Positions 1 to 7,070 are shown, numbered from the stretch's first letter. The stretch: 20,283 nt of DNA from CAYUWM01 sp964448395 (GCA_964448395.1 CAYUWM010000029.1:1-20283); one strand, 5' to 3'. The notes: generated by a model not told the origin, from the sequence alone. Numbers and translations: made by a program.

Positions 1-1
1 T

Positions 2-77
2 GCGGGGGTAGCTCAGTTGGTAGAGCTCCTGCCTTCCAAGCAGGTTGTCGCGGGTTCGAGTCCCGTCTCCCGCTCCA
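2..77 (+). tRNA. tRNA-Gly (anticodon UCC)
   Basis: A full cloverleaf can be drawn. The 7-bp acceptor stem pairs GCGGGGG with CTCCCGC and contains one G-U pair. The D arm is GCTC/GAGC. The anticodon stem CCTGC/GCAGG encloses the loop CTTCCAA, with anticodon TCC at 35-37. The T arm is GCGGG/CCCGT with TTCGAGT in the loop. The discriminator base is T74 and a genomic CCA follows at 75-77. The promoter, if separate, lies before the window. Confidence 0.96.
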
Positions 78-155
78 CCACAATTATTTACATAATATTC
101 CAGCCGTAACGGCATCACACCGCACACACGGCGGATTAGACAGTCAAGCCCCCGG

Positions 156-185
156 TTTACATCGTTCCACCTTATCGGCTAGAAT
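156..185 (+). promoter_or_regulatory. Predicted sigma-70 promoter of the first DUF6125-like gene
   Basis: The -35 box TTTACA (156-161, 5/6 match) and the -10 box TAGAAT (180-185, 5/6 match) are separated by 18 bp. The predicted start at about 192 gives a leader of roughly 32 nt that carries a strong Shine-Dalgarno sequence. Confidence 0.55.
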
Positions 186-191
186 GGGTAT

Positions 192-207
192 GGTTGCTCA
201 CGCAACC
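192..207 (+). promoter_or_regulatory. Short hairpin at the predicted mRNA 5' end
   Basis: GGTTGC (192-197) and GCAACC (202-207) form a perfect 6-bp stem with a TCAC loop. It sits at the predicted transcript start and just before the ribosome binding site AAGGAGG (211-217). It could be a 5' stabilising stem; no ligand-binding structure is visible. Confidence 0.4.
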
Positions 208-223
208 CGTAAGGAGGATACAC

Positions 224-784
224 ATGGCAGAACTGAAAGACTACAGCGGCCCGTTCAAGCCCGACCTCAAGCTGGAGGACTTCTCTAAGGAGTCGCTCAT
301 CAGGCTGTATAAGGCGGCATGCAAGGACTACCTGGGCATCGACGGCATCTGGCTGGGCCTGCTGCGGCAGAAACTCGGCGAGGAAAAAGCTTTCGAGTAC
401 GACGTGGAGGTATGGGAGGGCGGCACCAAGGGCGAGGTGCGCCGCACCCGCGAGGCGCTCAACATCCGGGGCGAGGATGTGGAGGCGGTGATGAAGTACA
501 TCCAGACCAGCGCATCGCTGGGGGGGCTGTTCGACATCGACACCGAGCTTATCGATAAGACGCACGGGCGGTACACCATAACCTACTGCCACGCGCTGGA
601 GTACTTCGAGAAGCACGGCGATAACAAGCTGCTGACGCAGGCCTGCGAGGGGCTGTGCATCCCCTACAACCAGCGCTCCGCAGACTGGTTCAACCCCAAG
701 ATCAAGTGGGTGCCGGTGAAGCTACCCCCGCGCAAGAGCAAGGACGAGCCCGCCTGCGTGTGGGACATCTACCTGGAAGAGTAG
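224..784 (+). CDS. DUF6125-like protein, 186 aa (copy 1)
   Basis: No biochemical role is recognised. The ATG at 224 is chosen because AAGGAGG sits 6 nt upstream. The product looks soluble, with no signal peptide or membrane helix. Shared with the two minus-strand paralogues at 3282-4393 are an N-terminal YSGPF motif, a central block (D-x2-W, then a KxG-like step, then VWE), a Cys pair 17-18 residues apart, and a C-terminal KLPPR-x7-C-x-W signature. The name DUF6125 is from memory of the W/VWE pattern and is unverified. This copy is the most divergent and stands alone on the opposite strand with its own promoter. The strongly charged sequence and three conserved cysteines suggest a folded domain that could bind metal or a cofactor, but that is only inference. 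Confidence 0.85.
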   Translation: MAELKDYSGPFKPDLKLEDFSKESLIRLYKAACKDYLGIDGIWLGLLRQKLGEEKAFEYDVEVWEGGTKGEVRRTREALNIRGEDVEAVMKYIQTSASLGGLFDIDTELIDKTHGRYTITYCHALEYFEKHGDNKLLTQACEGLCIPYNQRSADWFNPKIKWVPVKLPPRKSKDEPACVWDIYLEE

Positions 785-805
785 TATTCAATCAGGTAAA
801 AAAAC

Positions 806-835
806 GAGGCTCCCTCTCACGCGAGATGGAGCCTC
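806..835. terminator. Intrinsic terminator, probably bidirectional
   Basis: GAGGCTCC (806-813) pairs perfectly with GGAGCCTC (828-835), and an inner CTC/GAG extends the stem. On the minus strand the hairpin is followed by seven T (plus-strand A run 798-804), ideal for stopping transcription from the gene ending at 897. On the plus strand it lies 22 bp after the 784 stop and is followed by an A/T-rich stretch, so it may also serve copy 1 of the DUF6125-like genes. Confidence 0.85.
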
Positions 836-896
836 ATTATATATCCTCCGAAAATCACTACCTAGCGTATGTTGGTTGTATTTAAGAGCGGCGTCA

Positions 897-1271
897 CTAG
901 ATATTTATCACGATGCCGAGAACGACGGCCAGTAACACCGCTATCAACGCCAGCAGGAACAGATATCGTATCCTTCTCTTCCTGTTTTCCTTTAGAAGCG
1001 CCTGGTGGCTGTCGGGGGAATAGCCGGGCTTGTACTGCGTGAAGTACGGGCAGGTACGCCCGGTATTAACGTTAGCTAACTCGCCGGGAGGGTCGAACCA
1101 TACGCCTTTGGCACAGTGCAGTACGTCCGATGGCGAACTGAACGTTCCTGCAGACATCTCCCTGCGGGCTACAATTGTGACCTCATCATGGGTCTGCGGC
1201 TGTGCCTGATGGCTGTCCATCACCGCCCTGGCCAGGAATCCGCAGTCACGGCATATTACATGCCTAGGCAT
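897..1271 (-). CDS. Cys-rich small protein with C-terminal membrane anchor, 124 aa
   Basis: Function unknown. Residues 7-10 form a C-x2-C pair (CRDC), with further cysteines near residues 53 and 74, a possible four-Cys zinc or iron-sulfur site. A motif RTCPYF followed by YKPGYSP precedes a basic stretch (KENRKRRIRY) and a single hydrophobic helix of about 20 residues at the C-terminus. This fits a tail-anchored protein with its head in the cytoplasm. No Shine-Dalgarno sequence precedes the ATG; instead TATAAT lies 9 nt upstream. It follows the AOR gene by 72 bp on the same strand and is closed by the 806-835 terminator, so it may also receive read-through from that operon. Confidence 0.7.
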   Translation of the reverse strand: MPRHVICRDCGFLARAVMDSHQAQPQTHDEVTIVARREMSAGTFSSPSDVLHCAKGVWFDPPGELANVNTGRTCPYFTQYKPGYSPDSHQALLKENRKRRIRYLFLLALIAVLLAVVLGIVINI

Positions 1272-1280
1272 CGCATCTAT

Positions 1281-1286
1281 ATTATA
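1281..1286 (-). promoter_or_regulatory. Putative -10 box giving a near-leaderless transcript
   Basis: A perfect TATAAT on the minus strand ends 9 nt before the ATG at 1271, so transcription would begin only 2-4 nt before the start codon. The -35 is poor: the best candidate, ATGACC, is 19 bp upstream. Confidence 0.4.
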
Positions 1287-1343
1287 CCATCGTATACAAG
1301 GGGAAGGTCATGCTTGTAAAAACTGCTGAAGTTAAAAAGTAAG

Positions 1344-3275
1344 CTAAACCACGAGCTTTCTACGCTCCAGCTCGCTTATCATATCGCTGAGGTCAAGCTG
1401 CTCCAGCTTGGTCCTCGTCTGCAGGCCGGTGGCGACGTCCCAGCCGCGCAGGGCGTAGTACTCGTCCTTCATCTTTTCGAATTCACCCCTATCCACCATC
1501 TCCCCGTCGCGAGAGATGATTTCCCCGTCCTTCCCCGGTGCCTTGCACCCCGGGTTCAGCCCCACGAACCGCAGCGGCCGGTCGTGGAACGACTGGTCCA
1601 GCACATCGCTCTCCCTGCCGCGGTGCCCCTCGCGCGCCAGTATCGCCCGCTGCAGGTTGAAGACGCGCTCGCCCACGCGGTACAGCTCCTCCTCGGTCCA
1701 CGACCTGCCGGTGACCGCCGACAGCATCCTGCTCTCCAGCGCCGGGTCTCCAAGATGGTCATCAGTCGAGCGCACGGTGGAGGCGTTATTCATAGCGCAA
1801 TCGCACACTATGAGGCACTCGCGCTCGTACTGGCGGTCCTGTATCATCCTCGCCGCCAGTGCCTTACCCTCGTAGGTGGAGAAGTCCGCCGCCAGCTCGC
1901 CGCCCCAGTACTTTTGGGCCACGGCGCGGAACACATCGGTGGTGACGTACGCGGTGCGCACCCCGTCCACCCAGTCCAGCCACTTGTACATCGGCAGGCT
2001 CATCTCGTGCAGCTGCTGTATCGGCTGCCGCGGCTCCACGGCGTAGAACAGCGCGTGGTGCAGGAACATCCGCGGCTCGTACAGCATCATGTGCCCCGCC
2101 TTGGACACATAGTGGGTGATCTTGTTTCTCGCCTCCGTCCCGAGGGACTCCGCCGCCTTCACTGTGCCGTTGGCAAGGGTGTCGCCGAAGCCCTCATGCA
2201 GCGATATCATCCTTATGAAATCCCGGATGAACTCCCGGCTGCCGATCTCCATTATCGACAGGCCGGTGATCCCGTCGTTGAGTATGCCCGAGGCGTAGCA
2301 CTTACCGATCCATATCATCATCGCGGCGATGGTGTTGGTGTCCACGCCGTACCGGTCGCAGACGCGGGTGGCGTAGAACGGCACCTCGACGCTCTCCGGG
2401 ACCCACTGGCCGTAGTGGTGCCGTGCAGCGTCCTGGTAGAACTGCGCCGAGGTACACATGAACTTGCCGTAGGTGCCATCCTTCTCGCGGCACTCGGCGC
2501 GGATGCAGCCGCGGATGCAGCCGTAGCACGCCACCTTCCTCATCCCCGGCCCCGGCTGCAGCTCCTTCTGCACCATCGGCATGCCTTCGGTCAGCTCCCG
2601 GGCGTAGGCGGCGATATCACGAAGCGATTCAGGGTCACCGGCCACCGGCTTACGACTGCCTTTGACCGCGACGGCCTTGAGCCTCTTCGACCCCATCACC
2701 GCGCCGAAGCCGCTGGAGCCGGTGGCATCGTCGTCGGCGAGCACCACCGCGAAGCTCACCAGATTCTCTCCGGCGGGCCCGATAGCCGCCACCCTGGCCG
2801 AATCACCGAGTTCCGACTTGAGGGCCTTCCTCGTCTCGACGGTGTCCATGCCCCACAGGTGGGAGGCATCCTTTATCTGAGCTTTGCCATCGTCGACCAG
2901 AACATATACCGGCTTACCCGACCTGCCTTGTATCACCACCCCATCGTAGCCAGCGAATTTCAGATTTGCCCCCCAGCTCCCTCCCAGGTTGCAGTAGGAG
3001 AACAGTTGCGGGTCGGTCGCCGGCGACTTGCCGAATATGCCCCACCGCGAGCCGGAGAGGCCGGTGAAACCGCACAGCGGGCCGGTCATGAATATCAGAC
3101 GGTTATCGGGGTCGAGGGCGCCGACACCGGGCGGAACCTCGTCCCAGTATATCTTAGCGGCGATGCCCCTGCCGCCGACGAAGCGGTCGGCGTAGTCCGA
3201 CGTCGGCATATCGCCGCACTCGCCCGACGACAGATCGACCTTGAGTATCTTACCGGCGTAACCGTACTGAGTCAT
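1344..3275 (-). CDS. Aldehyde:ferredoxin oxidoreductase (AOR) family protein, 643 aa
   Basis: Members of this family oxidise aldehydes to acids, or do the reverse, using a tungsten or molybdenum bis-pterin and a [4Fe-4S] cluster, passing electrons to ferredoxin in the cytoplasm. The full family length is present. The N-terminal pterin domain begins YGYAGKILKVDLSSGE and includes GGRGIAAKIYWDE (34-46) and the SGSRWGIFGKSP segment (74-85). Cluster ligands are visible as C250-x2-C253-x3-C257, with a fourth Cys at 491 or 493. The loop before that Cys, usually D-x2-G-x-C in AORs, reads E-C-L-I-V-C here, so substrate or cofactor handling may differ. AGGTGATG precedes the ATG, which is 6 nt after the stop of the upstream DUF6125-like gene, indicating one operon. 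Substrate is unknown. Confidence 0.92.
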   Translation of the reverse strand: MTQYGYAGKILKVDLSSGECGDMPTSDYADRFVGGRGIAAKIYWDEVPPGVGALDPDNRLIFMTGPLCGFTGLSGSRWGIFGKSPATDPQLFSYCNLGGSWGANLKFAGYDGVVIQGRSGKPVYVLVDDGKAQIKDASHLWGMDTVETRKALKSELGDSARVAAIGPAGENLVSFAVVLADDDATGSSGFGAVMGSKRLKAVAVKGSRKPVAGDPESLRDIAAYARELTEGMPMVQKELQPGPGMRKVACYGCIRGCIRAECREKDGTYGKFMCTSAQFYQDAARHHYGQWVPESVEVPFYATRVCDRYGVDTNTIAAMMIWIGKCYASGILNDGITGLSIMEIGSREFIRDFIRMISLHEGFGDTLANGTVKAAESLGTEARNKITHYVSKAGHMMLYEPRMFLHHALFYAVEPRQPIQQLHEMSLPMYKWLDWVDGVRTAYVTTDVFRAVAQKYWGGELAADFSTYEGKALAARMIQDRQYERECLIVCDCAMNNASTVRSTDDHLGDPALESRMLSAVTGRSWTEEELYRVGERVFNLQRAILAREGHRGRESDVLDQSFHDRPLRFVGLNPGCKAPGKDGEIISRDGEMVDRGEFEKMKDEYYALRGWDVATGLQTRTKLEQLDLSDMISELERRKLVV

Positions 3276-3281
3276 TGAACA

Positions 3282-3836
3282 TCACCTGTCCAACCTGAAC
3301 TCCCACTGGCAGCCGATGTCGCTTCCGGGGTCCCGCGGCGGCAGCTTCAGGGGAGTGACTATGATATCAGTGTTGAAATGGTGGGCGATGATGTTCATCA
3401 GCCTCGGCTCCAACTCGTGGCAGATCACCGCCTCCCGCCCCTTGCCCTCCTTCTCCAGCGCCAGCAGGGTAGGGCAGTTGCGATAGGTCACTACGGCGTG
3501 GTTATTATCCTTGAGGTCGATGTCACAGTCATAGACCCACACCCACGGGCTGACCTGCAGCGCTTTCATTACCGTCGCCACGTCATCGCCATGAATGTTC
3601 AGCAGCTCGGACATGGTTTTCATCTCGTAGGTGACGAGCTTCTCCCACACCCGGCCGTCGCAGTCCAGCGCCTCGTCGTTGCCCCACTTGTCCATGACGG
3701 CGAGGTACCAATGCGCATCGACCCGCCGCAGGTAATTCGAATAGGTCTCGAGCAGCTTTACCAGCGTTTCACCGCTGAAACGGTCGTGGCTGAACTCCGG
3801 GTCGAAAGGTCCGCTGTAGCCCGCCGTCTGACTCAT
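3282..3836 (-). CDS. DUF6125-like protein, 184 aa (copy 2)
   Basis: The ATG at 3836 is preferred over a longer in-frame option because its A is also the last base of the upstream gene's TAA stop (TAATG), and AAAGGGG lies just before it. This indicates translational coupling. The protein carries YSGPF near residue 7, D-x2-W-Y, VWEKL, a CPTL motif paired with a Cys 18 residues later, and the terminal KLPPR-x7-CQW signature. It is much closer to copy 3 than to copy 1, so the two arose by tandem duplication. No signal peptide or membrane helix is seen. Position between copy 3 and the AOR gene suggests a job connected with that enzyme, which is inference from context only. Confidence 0.88.
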   Translation of the reverse strand: MSQTAGYSGPFDPEFSHDRFSGETLVKLLETYSNYLRRVDAHWYLAVMDKWGNDEALDCDGRVWEKLVTYEMKTMSELLNIHGDDVATVMKALQVSPWVWVYDCDIDLKDNNHAVVTYRNCPTLLALEKEGKGREAVICHELEPRLMNIIAHHFNTDIIVTPLKLPPRDPGSDIGCQWEFRLDR

Positions 3837-4393
3837 TAGCCCCTTTCCAGCTTCAGCTCCCACTGGCAGCAGATGCCGCTTCCCGGCTCCCGCGGCGGCA
3901 GCTTGAGCGGCGTGACCACGATATCCGGGTTGAAATAGCGGGCCTTGACCTCCATAAGCTTAACTTCAAGGTCACAGCATATCAGCTGCTCCCTGCCCTT
4001 GCCTTCCCTCTCCAGCGCGTCCAGAGTAGGGCAATCGGTGAAAGTAACGATGCCGTGGTCGTTACTTATGACCTCCATCTCGGTCTTGTACATCGGCGCC
4101 CACGGGTTGGCCTGTAACGCCTTCATCAGAGCGAGCACATCACCGCTCTCGATATTCAATGCTTTACTCACCGAGTCCATCAATGACGAGGCCAGCTTCT
4201 CCCACACCTCAGTATCGCACTCGAAGGCCGTGTCATTGCCGCACTTGTTCATCACGCTGAGGTACCAGTAGGCATCCAGCCGTCGGGCGTGATCCCCGCA
4301 GCCTTTTAGGAGCTTAAGCAGTGCCTCCCGGTCCAGATTCTCGTAGCTAAAGTCGGGGTCAAAAGGCCCGCTGTATTCTGTTAATAACAACAT
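3836..4393 (-). CDS. DUF6125-like protein, 185 aa (copy 3)
   Basis: Family and function are as uncertain as for copy 2. Motifs in order are YSGPF, D-x2-WYLSVM, AFECD, VWEKL, a DCPTL motif with a paired Cys 18 residues later, and KLPPR-x7-CQW. Compared with copy 2 it has additional cysteines (K-C-G near residue 50 and a doubled Cys in each of the last two motifs). An AAGGG lies 11 nt before the ATG, which is rather far, so initiation may depend on upstream translation. The stop overlaps the copy 2 start by one base. The gene begins 62 bp after the SDR-zinc finger gene with no visible terminator between them. Confidence 0.87.
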   Translation of the reverse strand: MLLLTEYSGPFDPDFSYENLDREALLKLLKGCGDHARRLDAYWYLSVMNKCGNDTAFECDTEVWEKLASSLMDSVSKALNIESGDVLALMKALQANPWAPMYKTEMEVISNDHGIVTFTDCPTLDALEREGKGREQLICCDLEVKLMEVKARYFNPDIVVTPLKLPPREPGSGICCQWELKLERG

Positions 4394-4455
4394 GCAATCA
4401 TTTACCCTTCTACAGTTCTCGCCAACTGATGGACAGGGGATTCATACCCGGCTGC

Positions 4456-5895
4456 TCACTCGTTAGCGCAGTACAGCCACTCAACGCATTGCGATTCATC
4501 TTTATCGTGGTTGTTGTAGTAGATCGCGGCGATGGCCGGGTCCGCCTTGGCGATGGCGTCCCAGTTCCACGGCGGAGGCTGGCACTGGGGGCACCAGTGG
4601 CCGCTAAGGTGCAGCTTGGGGGTCGCCTCCCACTCGTGCCCGAAGGCGCACTTCCACTTCAGCTTGGATTTGATGTCCTTGTACTCCGACGACAGGCATT
4701 GCCCGCCGCGTGACTTGGCCAGTTCCTGCATGTCCGCCAGTGTGTATTCCTTTGTCAGCGGGTCAACCTCGACCCGCAGGTCTCTCTCGTCTCTCTCGAC
4801 CGTATACTCATCCCAGCCGGGGATGCCCTCCCACGCCTCGCGGCTGCCGAAGAAGGCGCATATCTTCTCCTTGTCGTTGTTCTTGATCCACTTCAGCGGA
4901 TCCGCCATGCGCTGCATGAACAGCTTGGCGGCGACGGGGGGTGCTATGCCCGCCGCTTTCTTCAATATCGTCGGGATGGTCTGCTCCACCTGCTTCACCT
5001 GATCGTCGTACGACTGCCGCCAGTGCCCCAGGTAATCGTTCAGGATCCAGCTGTCCTCATACCACCCGCAGTGGAAATTCCTGATGCCGAACCAGTTGCG
5101 AGGCAGTATCTTGCGAAAATCCCCCATGCCGAACAGGTTGAAGAAGCGCTCCAGATAATCGCTGTAAACGATGCGACAGGAAGGTCCGCCGCTCATGTTG
5201 TACACCCTGCCGTAGAAATCCTCGGGGCACTCCAGCGTCTGCACCAGCCCGTAGCCGGCATCCTCCCCGGTTATCAGCTCGATGTGGGTCTGGGGCGGCT
5301 GGTGGAACATGATCGGGTCCATCAACCCTAGAAGGTCGGGGATGGCGATCCATGTCTGCCGCATGATGGCCCAGTGCTTGAGCCCCGAATCTATTACGGC
5401 TCTCTCCGCCCACATCTTGGTGGTGGCGTAGAAGTCACCCACGCTGGGCTTCAGCGGATCGCCCACCTTCATCCAGTGGATGGGTGGCAACCGGTCCCCG
5501 TACTCCGCCACCGAGCCTACACTGACGAGGCGAATGTTGTCACCGTTATCCGGCTGACTCCTGATAGCCTCTACTACGTTCTCGGTTCCGATACGGTTGC
5601 AGCGGTTACACAGTTGGGGGTTGTGGTCCGCCGCCGGGGAGATGAACGCCGCCGGATGAAGAACGGCATCCACGCCGTTGACCGCCTTGAGCACGTCGTC
5701 GAGGTTGCCCAGGTCGCCCCAGACGATGTCTATCCCTTCCTGTCCCTCATATTTGGTGAAAGCCTTTTTGTTCTTTTTCGAGGGCCTCAAAATCAGCCTT
5801 ATATCGTATTTATCATTCCTCCGCAGCAGCTCCTTGAAAGCCTCTCCGCCCATCGAGCCCGACGCACCGGTCAGCAGCACCCTCTCTTTAGCCAA
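4456..5895 (-). CDS. NAD-dependent epimerase/dehydratase (extended SDR) with C-terminal zinc finger, 479 aa
   Basis: The N-terminal two-thirds is an extended short-chain dehydrogenase/epimerase: a TGASGSMGG nucleotide-binding motif (9-17), WGDL (59-62), an SVGS segment, and the catalytic Y156-x3-K160 (YATTK). Such enzymes act on nucleotide sugars, sterols or related alcohols/ketones in the cytoplasm; the substrate cannot be read here. Residues 385-440 form a separate module: a GGQCLS segment, then C416-x3-H420 within CAFGHEWEA and C435-x2-C438, resembling the treble-clef zinc finger family PF14311 (recalled, not searched). An acidic tail with two Cys follows. The start is TTG: GAGGAGG (5901-5907) lies 5 nt before it and the first in-frame ATG falls inside the NAD motif. 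It is first in the operon leading to AOR. Confidence 0.9.
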   Translation of the reverse strand: MAKERVLLTGASGSMGGEAFKELLRRNDKYDIRLILRPSKKNKKAFTKYEGQEGIDIVWGDLGNLDDVLKAVNGVDAVLHPAAFISPAADHNPQLCNRCNRIGTENVVEAIRSQPDNGDNIRLVSVGSVAEYGDRLPPIHWMKVGDPLKPSVGDFYATTKMWAERAVIDSGLKHWAIMRQTWIAIPDLLGLMDPIMFHQPPQTHIELITGEDAGYGLVQTLECPEDFYGRVYNMSGGPSCRIVYSDYLERFFNLFGMGDFRKILPRNWFGIRNFHCGWYEDSWILNDYLGHWRQSYDDQVKQVEQTIPTILKKAAGIAPPVAAKLFMQRMADPLKWIKNNDKEKICAFFGSREAWEGIPGWDEYTVERDERDLRVEVDPLTKEYTLADMQELAKSRGGQCLSSEYKDIKSKLKWKCAFGHEWEATPKLHLSGHWCPQCQPPPWNWDAIAKADPAIAAIYYNNHDKDESQCVEWLYCANE

Positions 5896-5900
5896 TTCAA

Positions 5901-5907
5901 CCTCCTC
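5901..5907 (-). promoter_or_regulatory. Ribosome binding site fixing the TTG start
   Basis: GAGGAGG on the minus strand lies 5 nt before TTG 5895. The next in-frame ATG would cut into the Rossmann glycine motif, so this site decides the start. Confidence 0.8.
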
Positions 5908-5945
5908 ATAATGTCTATTTCACCCTAAGGTATAGACTATGACCA

Positions 5946-5974
5946 ATTATGCCAAATAACCCCTGCCGTTGCAA
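5946..5974 (-). promoter_or_regulatory. Predicted promoter of the SDR/DUF6125/AOR operon
   Basis: On the minus strand, TTGCAA (5974-5969, 4/6) and CATAAT (5951-5946, 5/6) are separated by 17 bp. Transcription from about 5939 would leave a leader near 44 nt. It is back to back with the promoter at 6000-6028. Confidence 0.45.
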
Positions 5975-5999
5975 CAGTACAGGGCCAGCCTCCGCTATA

Positions 6000-6028
6000 T
6001 TGACAATCCATTGCCTGCTTGCTATCCT
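6000..6028 (+). promoter_or_regulatory. Predicted sigma-70 promoter of the zf-TFIIB/LemA/HtpX cluster
   Basis: A perfect TTGACA (6000-6005) is followed after 17 bp by TATCCT (6023-6028, 4/6). A transcript start near 6035 leaves about 24 nt before the TTG start codon and includes its ribosome binding site. Confidence 0.6.
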
Positions 6029-6058
6029 TGCTCTATATCACGCCGAAAAGGAGCCCGA

Positions 6059-6478
6059 TTGCACTGCCCCGTATGTAAAGAGCCGATGATTATAGTGGAG
6101 CACGAGAGGATAGAGCTCGACTACTGCACCAAGTGCCTCGGCGTCTGGTTCGATGCCGGCGAGCTGGAGCTCATGCTGGAGTCCATGAGCCTCGATACCG
6201 GCAAGTTCAACATGGATCACATCCTTGCGCTGCCCCAGAAGCGGATCGAGGAGGCGGTGCGGAAGTGCCCACTGTGCCGCAAGAAGATGAAGAAGGTGGG
6301 CATCGGGCACGACCCGGAGGTGATCATCGACGTATGTCCCCATGAAGAGGGCCTTTGGTTCGACGGGGGCGAGGTGGGCCAGGTGATAAAGCACCTGCTG
6401 GACAAACACGCCGCTGAGACCGATGCCGGGGAAAGGGTGATCGATTTCCTCGGCGAGGCCTTTAAGGCAATTTCATAA
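6059..6478 (+). CDS. Tandem zf-TFIIB domain protein, 139 aa
   Basis: The start is taken as TTG 6059: AAAAGGAG (6046-6053) lies 5 nt before it, the promoter at 6000-6028 lies inside the longer ATG reading, and the protein then begins directly with the zinc motif HCPVC. Two copies of the zf-TFIIB pattern (PF13453 type) are present. The first is CPVCKEPM, then DYCTKCLGVWFDAGELE. The second is CPLCRKKM, then DVCPHEEGLWFDGGEV, where C-x-H appears in place of the second C-x2-C pair. Function of such proteins is not established. It is 25 bp upstream of lemA on the same strand, so membrane or protease-linked quality control is a context-based guess. Confidence 0.87.
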   Translation: MHCPVCKEPMIIVEHERIELDYCTKCLGVWFDAGELELMLESMSLDTGKFNMDHILALPQKRIEEAVRKCPLCRKKMKKVGIGHDPEVIIDVCPHEEGLWFDGGEVGQVIKHLLDKHAAETDAGERVIDFLGEAFKAIS

Positions 6479-6503
6479 ATCGAAAATAATAAGGGGGTGG
6501 ATA

Positions 6504-7070
6504 ATGGTTGTAGCAATAGTAATCGTCGTGGTGGTGCTTATAGCGCTGGTGGTAGTGTTCTTCGCCATCTACAACTCGCTGGTGAGGCTGCGCAACCAGA
6601 TGCAGAACTCGTGGTCCCAGATCGATGTCCAGCTCAAGCGGCGGCACGACCTGATTCCCAATCTGGTAGAGACCGCCAAGGGCTACATGAAACACGAGCG
6701 AGCAACGCTGGAGGCGGTGACCCAGGCACGGAACGCGGCGGTGGATGCCAGCGGCAAGGGCGTGGGGCAGCAGGCCCAGGCCGAGGGCGCACTCAGCGGG
6801 TTCCTCACCCGGTTCTTCGCCGTCGCCGAGAACTACCCCGACCTGAAGGCCAACCAGAACTTCCTCGCCCTCCAGGAGGAGCTGACCTCCACCGAGAACA
6901 AGATAAGCTTCGCCCGCCAGTTCTACAACGACAGCGTGCTGATGCTCAACAACAAGGTGCAGATGTTCCCCTCCAACCTCATCGCCGGAATGACCGGCTT
7001 CAAGACCGGTGAGTTCTTCGAGATCGAGGCGGCGGCCGAGCGCGAGGTGCCGAAGGTAAGCTTCAACTAG
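6504..7070 (+). CDS. lemA: LemA family membrane protein, 188 aa
   Basis: A run of valine/isoleucine/leucine at residues 2-24 forms an N-terminal membrane helix. It is followed by the LemA signature: YNSLVRLRNQMQNSWSQID, then QLKRRHDLIPNLVET and GYMKHE. The rest is a helical domain ending in a family-typical segment with FPSNLIAGM. Length matches the family (about 185-200 aa). The role is unknown at the molecular level. LemA proteins are repeatedly found next to M48/HtpX proteases, as here. The purine-rich AAGGGGG about 10 nt before the ATG supports the start. The gene sits between the zf-TFIIB gene and htpX. Confidence 0.95.
   Translation: MVVAIVIVVVVLIALVVVFFAIYNSLVRLRNQMQNSWSQIDVQLKRRHDLIPNLVETAKGYMKHERATLEAVTQARNAAVDASGKGVGQQAQAEGALSGFLTRFFAVAENYPDLKANQNFLALQEELTSTENKISFARQFYNDSVLMLNNKVQMFPSNLIAGMTGFKTGEFFEIEAAAEREVPKVSFN

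Noticed and set aside
1584..3278. A 564-codon open frame on the plus strand opposite the AOR gene
   Set aside because: It is an antisense shadow of a GC-rich coding region. It is His/Arg/Pro-rich, with no recognisable domain, and the opposite strand encodes a full-length AOR-family protein.
5969..6058. Longer N-terminus of the zf-TFIIB protein from ATG 5969
   Set aside because: The extension overlaps the predicted promoter and has no ribosome binding site. TTG 6059 has AAAAGGAG at ideal spacing and starts at the zinc motif.
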